The notes under the pieces were generated by a model that was not told where the DNA came from, searched no databases, and saw nothing but the letters and a program-made list of their open reading frames with translations. A stretch of DNA of 11,112 nt from Paratissierella sp033809995 (lineage in GTDB: Bacteria; Bacillota; Clostridia; Tissierellales; Tissierellaceae): NCBI GenBank assembly GCA_033809995.1, contig JAPXKQ010000079.1:1-11112 (forward strand). Direction: 5' to 3'. Of the stretch, positions 1 through 7,072 are shown in pieces (positions within the stretch are counted from its first letter, which is position 1; the number at the start of each line of letters is the position of its first letter). The position numbers were made by a program, and so were the translations under genes.

Positions 1-27
1 TCTTACCTCTTACCTATTAGCTATTAG
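1..27. repeat. Heptad tandem repeat, cut by the window edge
   Basis: Read on the plus strand, the units are (C)TCTTAC, CTCTTAC, CTATTAG and CTATTAG in perfect 7-nt phase. The last unit contains the complement of the rpoN stop codon (24-26). The first 15 bases recur exactly at 1823-1837, on the other side of rpoN. The array probably continues past the left edge. Confidence 0.8.
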
Positions 28-1400
28 TATCTTCTCCTTAAAGAAGATGACGGTATACTCAATTCATCTCTATATTTTGCTATTGTTCTTCTAGAGATCT
101 TTGTTCCTTTTTCTTTTAACATATCAGCAATTTGTTGATCACTATAAGGTTTTTTAGTATCCTCATTATCAATGATTTCCTTAATCATTGATTTTACACT
201 TGTTGAAGAAACATCTCCTTCTTGAGAACTCAAGCCAGCACTAAAGAAATACTTTAATTCGAATAAACCCCTAGGGGTTTGTACATACTTTCCATTTGTA
301 GTCCTAGAAATAGTAGATTCATGCATTTCTATATCCTCTGCAACATCCTTTAATGTAAGAGGAACTAAGTATTTTTCTCCTTTTTCGAAGAAATCCATTT
401 GATGCTTCAATATTGATTCTACTACTTTATAAATAGTTTGACGTCTTTGCTCTATACTCTTAATTATCCATGTTGCAGAATTCAATTTTTCTTGCAAAAA
501 TTCAGTAGTCTGTTTATCGCCACCATCTTTTAAAAGATTTTTATAGAAATTATTTATATTTAGTCTAGGGCCTGCATAATCATTAACAATAATTACATAC
601 TCACCATCTATATATTGAATAGTTGCATCTGGTATAATATATTTAACATCACTAGAATTCCCACTAAAAGTTCTTCCTGGTTTTGGCTCCAATTTTTTTA
701 TAAAATCACAAGCACGTTGCAAATCTTGTAGGCTCAATTCCATTTCCTTGGCAATTTTAGTCATCCTATTGAAAGCGATATCTTCAAGGTAGTTCTCAAT
801 CAAATTCTCTATAATAGGATAATTATATTCTTTGACTTGCAGCAATAGACATTCCTTTAAATTCCTTGCTCCTACACCAATAGGATCAAAGCTTTGTATT
901 ATCTTAAGCATTTCTTCCATTTCATTTACATTTTCATTTAATATTTTACCTATCTCATTTAGGTTGGTTACTAAATATCCATTGTCATCTATGTTTTGTA
1001 TAATATATTCACATATTTTATATTCTCTGGCGCCTATATTTAATAATCTTAATTGGGAAATAAGATGTTCTTTTAATGTAGGTGAATAGCTTACAAATGA
1101 TTCATAATTATATTCTTTGTAGTTTTTGTCTATTTCAGGTTTATAACTTATATCATCGTATTTTTCTAGGTATTCCTTCCAGTCAATATCTACATCCCTA
1201 TCCGTTTGGTTAAGTTCAACCCTTTCAGGTTCTACTATTGGTTGTTCTAATTCCAACATTGGATTTTCTTCTAATTCTTTTGATATATATTCATTCAATT
1301 CAAGGCTAGTATATTGAAGCAATTGAATAGCCTGCCTAAGTTCTGGTGTCATTATTAACTTTTGAGTTTGTTCTAAATTTAAATTGTAGCTAAGCTTCAA
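24..1400 (-). CDS. rpoN: RNA polymerase sigma-54 factor (RpoN)
   Basis: Alternative sigma factor that directs core RNA polymerase to -24/-12 promoters and needs an AAA+ activator to open them. The protein shows the family layout. The N-terminal region I is Gln/Leu-rich (starting LNLEQTQKLIMTPELRQAIQ), where activators act. An acidic stretch follows, then a core-binding region. A DNA-binding helix-turn-helix sits at about residues 348-386 (motif MHESTISR, then YVQTPRGLFELKYFFS). The RpoN box at about 436-445 reads SRRTIAKYRD, close to the textbook ARRTVAKYRE. I chose the TTG at 1398-1400: it gives the usual N-terminus (M)KLSYNLNLEQ, is preceded by AGAGGTGAGG at 1404-1413, and gives 458 residues, a normal family length. 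A longer frame opening at 1463 would add 21 residues encoded by repeat DNA and has no good ribosome binding site. The TAA stop falls inside a heptad repeat. The family call is very secure. No -24/-12 promoter was recognised in this window, so its targets lie elsewhere. Confidence 0.97.
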   Translation of the reverse strand: MKLSYNLNLEQTQKLIMTPELRQAIQLLQYTSLELNEYISKELEENPMLELEQPIVEPERVELNQTDRDVDIDWKEYLEKYDDISYKPEIDKNYKEYNYESFVSYSPTLKEHLISQLRLLNIGAREYKICEYIIQNIDDNGYLVTNLNEIGKILNENVNEMEEMLKIIQSFDPIGVGARNLKECLLLQVKEYNYPIIENLIENYLEDIAFNRMTKIAKEMELSLQDLQRACDFIKKLEPKPGRTFSGNSSDVKYIIPDATIQYIDGEYVIIVNDYAGPRLNINNFYKNLLKDGGDKQTTEFLQEKLNSATWIIKSIEQRRQTIYKVVESILKHQMDFFEKGEKYLVPLTLKDVAEDIEMHESTISRTTNGKYVQTPRGLFELKYFFSAGLSSQEGDVSSTSVKSMIKEIIDNEDTKKPYSDQQIADMLKEKGTKISRRTIAKYRDELSIPSSSLRRRY

Positions 1401-1403
1401 CTT

Positions 1404-1451
1404 CCTCACCTCTTTCAATGATATTATATCAAAAAAAAGCAAAATGCACAA
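1404..1451 (-). promoter_or_regulatory. Candidate promoter and ribosome binding site of rpoN
   Basis: On the minus strand a perfect TATAAT (1423-1428) is preceded by 17 nt and a weak -35, TTGTGC (1446-1451). The ribosome binding site AGAGGTGAGG lies at 1404-1413. The -35 is formed by the first unit of a heptad repeat array. The predicted leader would be only about 15 nt, which is short, so the -10 match could be chance in AT-rich DNA. The ribosome binding site is much more certain than the promoter. Confidence 0.4.
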
Positions 1452-1475
1452 TTCACAGTTCACAATTCACAATTG
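1448..1475. repeat. Heptad repeat upstream of rpoN
   Basis: Four consecutive 7-nt units on the plus strand: ACAATTC, ACAGTTC, ACAATTC, ACAATTG. A 15-nt stretch (1447-1461, CACAATTCACAGTTC) is repeated exactly at 5525-5539, upstream of the transporter ATPase gene. Confidence 0.8.
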
Positions 1476-1487
1476 AAAACAAAATAA

Positions 1488-1594
1488 AAGAGGAGATTCT
1501 TCGTAAGCAGTAATTATACTGTCCGTCTCAGAATGACATCCTGCAGTGATTATACTGCCTCTTCATTCTAAGAAGTCCCGAAACATCTCCTCTT
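1488..1594. repeat. 107-bp imperfect palindrome, MITE-like, able to fold as a three-way junction
   Basis: The ends are 10-bp perfect inverted repeats, AAGAGGAGAT (1488-1497) and ATCTCCTCTT (1585-1594). Inside, 1500-1503 pairs with 1579-1582. One arm is CAGTA/TACTG (1508-1512 with 1517-1521). A second arm pairs 1527-1536 with 1563-1572 (9 of 10 Watson-Crick; the odd pair is a G-U wobble in minus-strand RNA), topped by GCAGT/ACTGC (1543-1547 with 1554-1558). No open reading frame is present, so it would be non-autonomous if mobile. On the minus strand the last arm is followed by a T-rich stretch (TTATTTTGTTTTC), so it could also end transcription of the upstream transporter operon before rpoN. 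I see no convincing target-site duplication. Confidence 0.65.
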
Positions 1595-1645
1595 ATACTT
1601 TTATATATTTACTTTTAATAACTGCATTTATAATCAAAACGTTAT

Positions 1646-1688
1646 GAGATTCTTCACTGCGTTCAGAATGACACCTTCGGTGTTTTTT
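1646..1688. repeat. Shorter relative of the palindromic repeat
   Basis: GAGATTCTTC (1646-1655) and CAGAATGACA (1664-1673) match exactly 1493-1502 and 1529-1538 of the 107-bp element, but are separated by 8 nt instead of 26. The segment ends in a small hairpin, ACACC-TTC-GGTGT (1671-1683), followed by TTTTTC. The last 26 nt closely resemble 5538-5562 upstream of the transporter ATPase gene. Confidence 0.65.
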
Positions 1689-1693
1689 CTTCG

Positions 1694-1838
<145 letters not shown>

Positions 1839-1843
1839 TCTTT

Positions 1844-2809
1844 CTATCTTTGAGACTTATCATAAGGTATTCCTTCAGCTTTTGGTGCCCGTGATTTCTT
1901 TGATGTAAATGCTAGCACTATCATTGTAGCTATATAAGGTAACATCTTATAATATGTTTGGTTGATGCCAAGGTTATATAAAAATGGTATCAATGAAACA
2001 GAGTAAGCAAGGGTTCTTAAAAACGCAAAGAACAAGGCGGCTAAAAATATCCTTATAGGTTTCCATTGACCAAATATCATAACGGCTAATGCCAAAAACC
2101 CAAATCCAGCTACCCCTGTGTGTCCATTGACATTACCATCCATTACACCTACAGAGTAGAAAAATCCACCAATTCCTCCTAGTATACCCGATAGGGATGT
2201 ACCAAGATATCTCATTTTATATACGTTTATACCAACTGAATCAGCTGCATGAGGATGTTCTCCGCAAGCACGTAGTCTAAGCCCAAATTTAGTCTTATAA
2301 AATATAATGACCGATATTATTAGAAAAAACACGCTTATTATTACTGTTAGGTATGTTTTTTGGAAGAACATCTTACCTATTACAGGGATTTGCCCCAACA
2401 CGGGAATTTCTCTAATAAAAAAGTTTACCTTTGTAGTTATCCCATCGCTCATAAAGAACATCTTTGAAAACAGTAGTATAGCCGCTGGTATAAGCATATT
2501 TAGTGCCGTACCAGTGATTACTTGGTCTGATTTCATGGTAACTGCCGCAAAGGATAAAAGTAACGAATAGATTAATCCTGCTACTGCAGCAACCACCATA
2601 CCTAACAATAATATTGTTTGAGGGTTCAACCCTAAATCCTGAACAAAATATACAAATAATGCAGCAAAAAATGCACCAAAGAGCATTATTCCTTCAAGTG
2701 CTATATTTACTACTCCTCCAATTTCACTAAACATACCGCCTAATGCAACAAGGAGTAATGGCATTGCAACAGGAAGCATATTTTGAATTAAATAATATAA
2801 CGTATCCAT
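1844..2809 (-). CDS. Nucleoside-type ABC transporter permease (NupQ/YufQ-like)
   Basis: Second integral membrane subunit of the BMP-linked ABC importer, in the BPD_transp_2 family that also includes branched-chain amino acid and ribose permeases. The 321-residue protein is very hydrophobic, with about eight to ten likely membrane segments. It carries the family motif NIALEGIMLFGAF near residues 35-47. A cytoplasmic EAA-like loop lies at about 166-193 (GLRLRACGEHPHAADSVGIN), where it would contact the ATPase. The ATG overlaps the stop codon of the preceding permease gene (TAATG, 1 nt shared), with AAGGAGG at 2817-2823, so translation is probably coupled and the two permeases made in equal amounts. 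It is the last gene of the transporter operon. Guanosine or other purine nucleosides are the likely cargo by homology to Bacillus NupNOPQ; substrate specificity cannot be read from the permease itself. Confidence 0.92.
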   Translation of the reverse strand: MDTLYYLIQNMLPVAMPLLLVALGGMFSEIGGVVNIALEGIMLFGAFFAALFVYFVQDLGLNPQTILLLGMVVAAVAGLIYSLLLSFAAVTMKSDQVITGTALNMLIPAAILLFSKMFFMSDGITTKVNFFIREIPVLGQIPVIGKMFFQKTYLTVIISVFFLIISVIIFYKTKFGLRLRACGEHPHAADSVGINVYKMRYLGTSLSGILGGIGGFFYSVGVMDGNVNGHTGVAGFGFLALAVMIFGQWKPIRIFLAALFFAFLRTLAYSVSLIPFLYNLGINQTYYKMLPYIATMIVLAFTSKKSRAPKAEGIPYDKSQR

Positions 2810-3954
2810 TATTCTGCCTCCTTAACTTTATTATCAATATGTCCTTTTCCAACACGGTTCTTAATAAATCTTGCAAATGCTGTATTCATAATCATAGCAA
2901 ATGCAGAGAAATAAATAATTACTGCCACAACAACATCTATTATTTCAGGTTTGAATCCAACTAGACTTGCAAGTGTTCCTCCACGTTGTATATGTGAAAT
3001 AAATACTGCTGAGAATATTGTACCTATAGGATGAGAATTCCCCAATAGGGCAACTGCAATACCATTGAATCCAGCAGCTGCTATTATATTAACAGGTTCA
3101 TATGTCATACTACTGCCAGCAATTCCAGATGGAGAAAGAATAGCAAAAGCACCACCAAGACCTGCTAACCCTCCTGCTATAATCATAGTTATTATGATAT
3201 TTCTTTTTACTTTCATACCTGCATATTCACTTGCAAATTTATTATAGCCTGTTGCCTTTAATTCATAACCAAATGTTGTTTTTTGTAAAACAATGTACAA
3301 AATTATACCAATTATTATTGCCAATATGATTCCATAGTTTACATTGGATCCTTTAATTCCAAGGGATGGAATCTGTACACTAGCTGGTAAGTACTTTGTT
3401 CTAGTTATATTTGATATATACATTACTGAACTACCTTGAATCCACATATCCACTAAATACATACCTATATAGTTAAACATTATTGACGTGATTACCTCAT
3501 TTACATTGAGTAGTGCTTTGAATATGCCAGGGATAAAACCCCAGAGCATTCCTCCAACCATACCTGCCAATATAGCAACTATACAATGTATTCCATTTGG
3601 TAAATCCCACATAAATCCAACATATAAAGCAAAGAACATACCCATTGTATATTGACCTGAAGCCCCTATATTGAATAATCCCATCTTAAAAGCAAATCCA
3701 ACAGCAAGTCCGGTCATCAATATTGGAGTGGCAAAGTAAAACACGTCACCAATACGACTAAATCCTCCTAAGACTATAAACTTAAATCCTGCTATGGCAC
3801 TTTCAGGTTTAGCTAAAAGCATCACTATTAAACCAACGATAAGGCCAAGAAAAATTGCCATTAATGCAGATGTAAATGAAGAAAATCCATAACTGTGTAT
3901 TTTATTTTTAAAATTAAATTTATTTTTATTAATTCGATTATTTTCCTGCATCAT
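2809..3954 (-). CDS. Nucleoside-type ABC transporter permease (NupP/YufP-like)
   Basis: First integral membrane subunit of the importer, BPD_transp_2 family, 381 residues. It has a short basic, Asn/Lys-rich N-terminus and a first membrane segment at about 26-47. The family motif GLFNIGASGQYTMG is at about 92-105, and a coupling loop (GYELKATGYNKFASEYAGM) at about 229-247. Further hydrophobic segments lie around 207-223, 252-273, 288-322 and 338-358. The gene starts inside the end of the ATPase gene (17-nt overlap). Two adjacent ATG codons are available, at 3952-3954 and 3949-3951; AAAGGAGAT at 3957-3965 is spaced better for the second, so the true protein may be one residue shorter. It pairs with the next permease to form the membrane channel. 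Family assignment is secure; cargo is inferred from the operon. Confidence 0.92.
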   Translation of the reverse strand: MMQENNRINKNKFNFKNKIHSYGFSSFTSALMAIFLGLIVGLIVMLLAKPESAIAGFKFIVLGGFSRIGDVFYFATPILMTGLAVGFAFKMGLFNIGASGQYTMGMFFALYVGFMWDLPNGIHCIVAILAGMVGGMLWGFIPGIFKALLNVNEVITSIMFNYIGMYLVDMWIQGSSVMYISNITRTKYLPASVQIPSLGIKGSNVNYGIILAIIIGIILYIVLQKTTFGYELKATGYNKFASEYAGMKVKRNIIITMIIAGGLAGLGGAFAILSPSGIAGSSMTYEPVNIIAAAGFNGIAVALLGNSHPIGTIFSAVFISHIQRGGTLASLVGFKPEIIDVVVAVIIYFSAFAMIMNTAFARFIKNRVGKGHIDNKVKEAE

Positions 3955-5488
3955 TAATCTCCTTTATCATATCACGTTTTGCGCCTGACATGTAAAGCCC
4001 AAGCTCATGAACAGTAGTTGTCTTAGGGTCTAGTTCTCCGACAATCTCCCCTTCATATATTACCAAAATACGATCACTTACATCCATAACCTCATCAAGC
4101 TCTAATGAAACTAGGAAAACTGCTTTTCCAGCATCACGTCTTCCAACAAGTTGTTTGTGCACGTATTCTATTGCTCCTACATCTAGACCTCTTGTAGGTT
4201 GAACTGCAACAAGAAGTTCATGCTCCTTATCTATTTCTCTTGCTATAATTGCTTTTTGCTGATTTCCGCCAGACATGCTTCGAACTATAGTCTCTGCTCC
4301 TTGTCCACTTCTTATATCAAATTCATCAATAAGTTTTTCTGCATAATCTTTCACAGCATGAAACTTAATAAAGCCATTTTTTTGAAAGTCTTTTTCCCAA
4401 TACCTTTGAAGTACTAGATTTTCATCTAGTTTATAATCTAGAACCAATCCATATTTATGTCTATCCTCTGGAATATGACTCATACCAGCTATTGAACGAT
4501 TCCTAATTGATGCCTTAGTGATATCTTGTCCACATAATGTAATGGTACCCGAACTTGCCTTGTCAAGTCCTGTAAGTGCATGTACAAATTCCGTTTGACC
4601 ATTTCCATCTATACCCGCCAAACAAACTATTTCTCCTGCCCTTACATCAAAGGAAACATTTTTTACTGCATCGTTTTTACTGGTCTTAGAAGTTACTGTT
4701 AGATCTCTAACTGAAAGAATGACATCACCTGGTTTTGATTCTTCTTTTTGAACGCTAAAGCTGATATTTCTTCCTACCATCATCTTAGAAAGTTCTTCCT
4801 TGGTTGTATCCTTCACATCCACAGTGCCCATACATTTCCCTTTACGTAATACTGTACATCTATCTGCAACTTCCATGATTTCATTAAGCTTATGGGTAAT
4901 AAATAGAATTGACTTACCCTCTTTTGCAAAATCTCTCATAATTTGAAGAAGTTCCTTTATTTCCTGTGGCGTTAAAACAGCAGTAGGCTCATCAAATATC
5001 AATATCTCATTATCTCTATATAGCATCTTCAAAATCTCAACCCGCTGTTGCATTCCAACAGTAATATCTTCAATCAATGCATCAGGATCTACTCTAAGTC
5101 CATATTGCTCACTTAGTTTGATAACCTTTTCCCTTGCTTCCTTCTTTTTTAAGAATCCAGCAGTATTGGGTTCAATACCTAAAATGATATTTTCAAGCAC
5201 AGTAAAAATCTCAACTAATTTGAAATGTTGGTGGACCATACCTATTCCAAGGGCATTGGCATCGTTGGGATTATTTATCGAAACCACTTCTCCATTCTTA
5301 CGTATTTCTCCTTCTTCAGCTTGATAAAGACCGAAAAGGACGCTCATAAGAGTGGATTTTCCTGCGCCATTTTCTCCTAAAAGGGCATGGATTTCTCCTT
5401 TTTTCAATTTTAAGGTAATATTGTCGTTAGCAATAATACCTGGAAATTTCTTTGTAATATTAAGCATTTCAACAATATAATTTTCCAC
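3938..5488 (-). CDS. Double-domain ABC transporter ATPase (NupO/YufO-like)
   Basis: Cytoplasmic ATPase of the importer, with two fused ABC domains in 516 residues. Domain 1 has Walker A GENGAGKST (38-46), Q-loop Gln87, signature VGMQQR (144-149, a degenerate form of LSGGQ), Walker B ILIFDEP (162-168) and switch His199. Domain 2 has a degenerate Walker A, GIDGNGQTE (292-300), lacking the usual Lys, a good signature MSGGNQQK (405-412), and PTRGLD (431-436) in the Walker B/D-loop region with Gln430 where a Glu-type residue is usual. This asymmetry is typical of the sugar/nucleoside ATPases such as RbsA, so it is not decay. The start is GTG (5486-5488), preceded by AAGAGG with 5-nt spacing. Its end overlaps the first permease gene by 17 nt. 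A terminator-like hairpin lies upstream, between it and the lipoprotein gene. Confidence 0.95.
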   Translation of the reverse strand: MENYIVEMLNITKKFPGIIANDNITLKLKKGEIHALLGENGAGKSTLMSVLFGLYQAEEGEIRKNGEVVSINNPNDANALGIGMVHQHFKLVEIFTVLENIILGIEPNTAGFLKKKEAREKVIKLSEQYGLRVDPDALIEDITVGMQQRVEILKMLYRDNEILIFDEPTAVLTPQEIKELLQIMRDFAKEGKSILFITHKLNEIMEVADRCTVLRKGKCMGTVDVKDTTKEELSKMMVGRNISFSVQKEESKPGDVILSVRDLTVTSKTSKNDAVKNVSFDVRAGEIVCLAGIDGNGQTEFVHALTGLDKASSGTITLCGQDITKASIRNRSIAGMSHIPEDRHKYGLVLDYKLDENLVLQRYWEKDFQKNGFIKFHAVKDYAEKLIDEFDIRSGQGAETIVRSMSGGNQQKAIIAREIDKEHELLVAVQPTRGLDVGAIEYVHKQLVGRRDAGKAVFLVSLELDEVMDVSDRILVIYEGEIVGELDPKTTTVHELGLYMSGAKRDMIKEINDAGK

Positions 5489-5520
5489 GTCTACCTCTTC
5501 TTATCTAATTATATTTTTAT

Positions 5521-5598
5521 AATTCACAATTCACAGTTCGGAATAACACCTAGTGTTATTTCTAAAATAATTGTCCATTGTCAACTGTCATTTTTCAA
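5521..5598. repeat. Heptads and palindromic repeat upstream of the ATPase gene
   Basis: 5525-5539 is an exact copy of the heptad stretch at 1447-1461. It runs into 5538-5562, which closely resembles 1663-1688 and contains a perfect 8-bp hairpin, AATAACAC-CTA-GTGTTATT (5542-5560). More degenerate 7-nt units follow: TTGTCCA, TTGTCAA, CTGTCAT, TTTTCAA (5571-5598). The same two repeat types therefore occur together in two separate intergenic regions. Confidence 0.65.
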
Positions 5599-5617
5599 TT
5601 TTTATTTAAGATACAAA

Positions 5618-5645
5618 AATGGGGGAAATTTAGCCTTCCCCCATT
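5618..5645 (-). terminator. Intrinsic terminator or attenuator between lipoprotein and ATPase genes
   Basis: A perfect 10-bp GC-rich stem, AATGGGGGAA/TTCCCCCATT (5618-5627 with 5636-5645), has an 8-nt loop. On the minus strand it is followed directly by TTTTTGTATC. It lies 77 bp past the lipoprotein stop codon and 130 bp before the ATPase start. Partial read-through would give more binding protein than transporter, a common arrangement in ABC import operons. Confidence 0.8.
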
Positions 5646-5700
5646 AAAAGTCTTACCTGCATAAGGCTTTACCCAATATGTCGAGTAATTTAAATTTTTA

Positions 5701-5733
5701 CTATCTTTTAACTATCCTTTAACTATCTTGTAG
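5701..5733. repeat. Three 11-bp tandem units over the lipoprotein stop codon
   Basis: CTATCTTTTAA, CTATCCTTTAA and CTATCTTGTAG follow each other without a gap on the plus strand. The CTA opening the third unit is the complement of the lipoprotein gene's TAG stop (5723-5725), so the repeat covers the last coding bases. Confidence 0.6.
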
Positions 5734-6934
5734 TAACTACAACTTTTTTAAGATTTAACTGAGTTGTAAGTTCTTCAGCAGTAGCATTTCCTGATGGATC
5801 TTCAACCTTGATTTCACGGATAGGTTTAACGCTGCCTGCAACTAATTTAGCATATACTTCATCATATTTAGCCTTGTCAAATTTTTCAAATCTATCAAAT
5901 GCATTACCATTTGGATCCCCTATAACTGTAGTAGGAAGACCTACACCGTTATTTTCAGCGTTGAATACTGTAGTTTTACCTGCATATGTTGACCAACTAT
6001 TTGTCTTGTAGATTGACTCAAGAACACTTATTACTGATGCTGCAAGACCCTTTGTAGCTGATGTGATGACAGTCTCACTATCATATCTTTGGTCTACGTC
6101 AACACCAATAACCTTTGTTCCAGCTTCACTTGCAGCTGACATAACAGATTTACCTACAGATCCTCCACATGCAAATATAACTTCTATACCTTCTTGATAC
6201 ATGGCCTTTGCTGTTGCTTTGTTTGTATCATTTTCTTCAAAGTTTCCAGTATAGTGGTAAATTGCCTTTATAGCTCCATCTCCAAGTCCTAATTCCTTAG
6301 CTGCATCTTCTGCACCTTGTAGGTAACCATATCCGAAAGCTTGAACAGCTGGTACTGCCATACCACCCATAAATCCAAGTTTACTCATTCCATCCATAAC
6401 AGCTGCATAACCTGCAAGATATCCTGTTTGTTCTTCTGCATATAATATGCTAGCTACGTTATCTTTAGTTTCAAATGTTGAATAGTCAGGTGTATGTGGT
6501 GCACCATCAAGTAGAATAAATTTAACGTCTGGATATTTTGTTTGTGCTTCGTAAACTGCTACCTCAAATAGGAATCCAGGAGTTACAACTACTTTTGCCC
6601 CACCTTGAACAGCTAAGTCAATAGCTGCTAAGTACCCAGCATCTGTTGCTTCTTCAGGTTTGATATAATTGTGTGATATATTGTTTTCTTCAGCAAAAGC
6701 TACAACACCTTCCCAAGAGCCTTGGTTAAATGATTTATCATCTATGTTTCCTTTGTCTGTAATTAAAGCAATTTCAAAACCTTTACTTGCTGAACCACCT
6801 TGGTTTCCTTCATTACTTGCTTGACCTTTGTTTTCTCCATCAGTTGTTGGAGCTTGAGTAGTTGGTTTACTACATCCAACTAAACTAGTTACTACCAGCA
6901 TAATTGCCATTGCAATAGCTAGAAATTTTTTCAT
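5723..6934 (-). CDS. BMP/PnrA-family nucleoside-binding lipoprotein (NupN/YufN-like)
   Basis: Substrate-binding lipoprotein that captures the ligand outside the membrane and delivers it to the permeases. Residues 1-20 form a lipoprotein signal peptide (MKK, a hydrophobic core, then lipobox LVGC) with the lipidated Cys at 21. A flexible Thr/Gly/Asn/Gln-rich linker runs from 22 to about 51. The mature BMP domain begins with the family signature ITDKGNIDDKSFNQ (58-71). Later family features include a GGAKVVVTPGF strand, FACGGSVGKSV and VIGVDVDQRYD. The length, 403 residues, suits the family. The start is supported by AGGGGGGT (6941-6948) about 7 nt upstream of the ATG. Treponema PnrA and Bacillus NupN bind purine nucleosides, so nucleosides are the best guess here, though other BMP ligands exist. 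It leads the transporter operon and has its own candidate promoter; a terminator-like hairpin follows it. Confidence 0.93.
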   Translation of the reverse strand: MKKFLAIAMAIMLVVTSLVGCSKPTTQAPTTDGENKGQASNEGNQGGSASKGFEIALITDKGNIDDKSFNQGSWEGVVAFAEENNISHNYIKPEEATDAGYLAAIDLAVQGGAKVVVTPGFLFEVAVYEAQTKYPDVKFILLDGAPHTPDYSTFETKDNVASILYAEEQTGYLAGYAAVMDGMSKLGFMGGMAVPAVQAFGYGYLQGAEDAAKELGLGDGAIKAIYHYTGNFEENDTNKATAKAMYQEGIEVIFACGGSVGKSVMSAASEAGTKVIGVDVDQRYDSETVITSATKGLAASVISVLESIYKTNSWSTYAGKTTVFNAENNGVGLPTTVIGDPNGNAFDRFEKFDKAKYDEVYAKLVAGSVKPIREIKVEDPSGNATAEELTTQLNLKKVVVTTR

Positions 6935-6940
6935 TATTTT

Positions 6941-7012
6941 ACCCCCCTATTTTTTTTAAAAATAAAATATTCTCTATTAATTAATTATACTATTTAAAAG
7001 AAAATAATACAA
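6941..7012 (-). promoter_or_regulatory. Promoter and ribosome binding site of the transporter operon
   Basis: On the minus strand, TTGTAT (7007-7012) is followed by 17 nt and a perfect TATAAT (6984-6989). The ribosome binding site AGGGGGGT is at 6941-6948, before the ATG at 6932-6934. The leader would be roughly 40 nt, too short for a purine riboswitch, and no such fold was seen. The -35 matches at only three of six positions. A promoter here makes sense because a terminator-like hairpin separates the operon from grdD. Confidence 0.6.
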
Positions 7013-7030
7013 CCAAATCTTGTACAAACA

Positions 7031-7072
7031 TTGCTAACACTCCAAGTTCACTTGGAACTGGAGTGTTAGCAA
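7031..7072 (-). terminator. Probable terminator of the grd operon, overlapping the grdD stop codon
   Basis: 13 bp pair perfectly: TTGCTAACACTCC (7031-7043) with GGAGTGTTAGCAA (7060-7072). After a single bulged A (7044), AGTTC (7045-7049) pairs with GAACT (7055-7059) around a 5-nt loop. The grdD TAA stop (7066-7068) lies inside the stem. On the minus strand the stem is followed by TGTTTGTAC, only a modest T-rich stretch, so termination may be incomplete. Confidence 0.65.

Noticed and set aside
832..1089. Plus-strand open frames of 60-90 codons (also near 2307, 2743, 3065, 4199, 5118, 5808, 7163, 8045 and 10431)
   Set aside because: Each lies antisense within a well-recognised minus-strand gene or over a gene junction, has no recognisable domain, and shows the composition of a complementary shadow frame.
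1671..1688. Plus-strand intrinsic terminator ACACC-TTC-GGTGT followed by TTTTTC
   Set aside because: The stem is only 5 bp with a 3-nt loop, and no plus-strand gene lies upstream. It is better explained as part of the dispersed repeat.
3938..5488. Loss of function in the second ATPase domain (no Walker A lysine, Gln in place of Glu)
   Set aside because: This degenerate second site is normal for the RbsA/NupO type of double ATPase.
5508..5536. Promoter for the ATPase gene built on the heptads (CTGTGA, 17 nt, TATAAT)
   Set aside because: The -35 matches at only three positions, the leader would be under 20 nt, and TATAAT occurs readily by chance in this AT-rich DNA. It is mentioned under a finding but not annotated.
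6935..7012. Purine riboswitch upstream of the nucleoside transporter
   Set aside because: The predicted leader is only about 40 nt and shows neither the three-helix pattern nor the conserved loop sequences.
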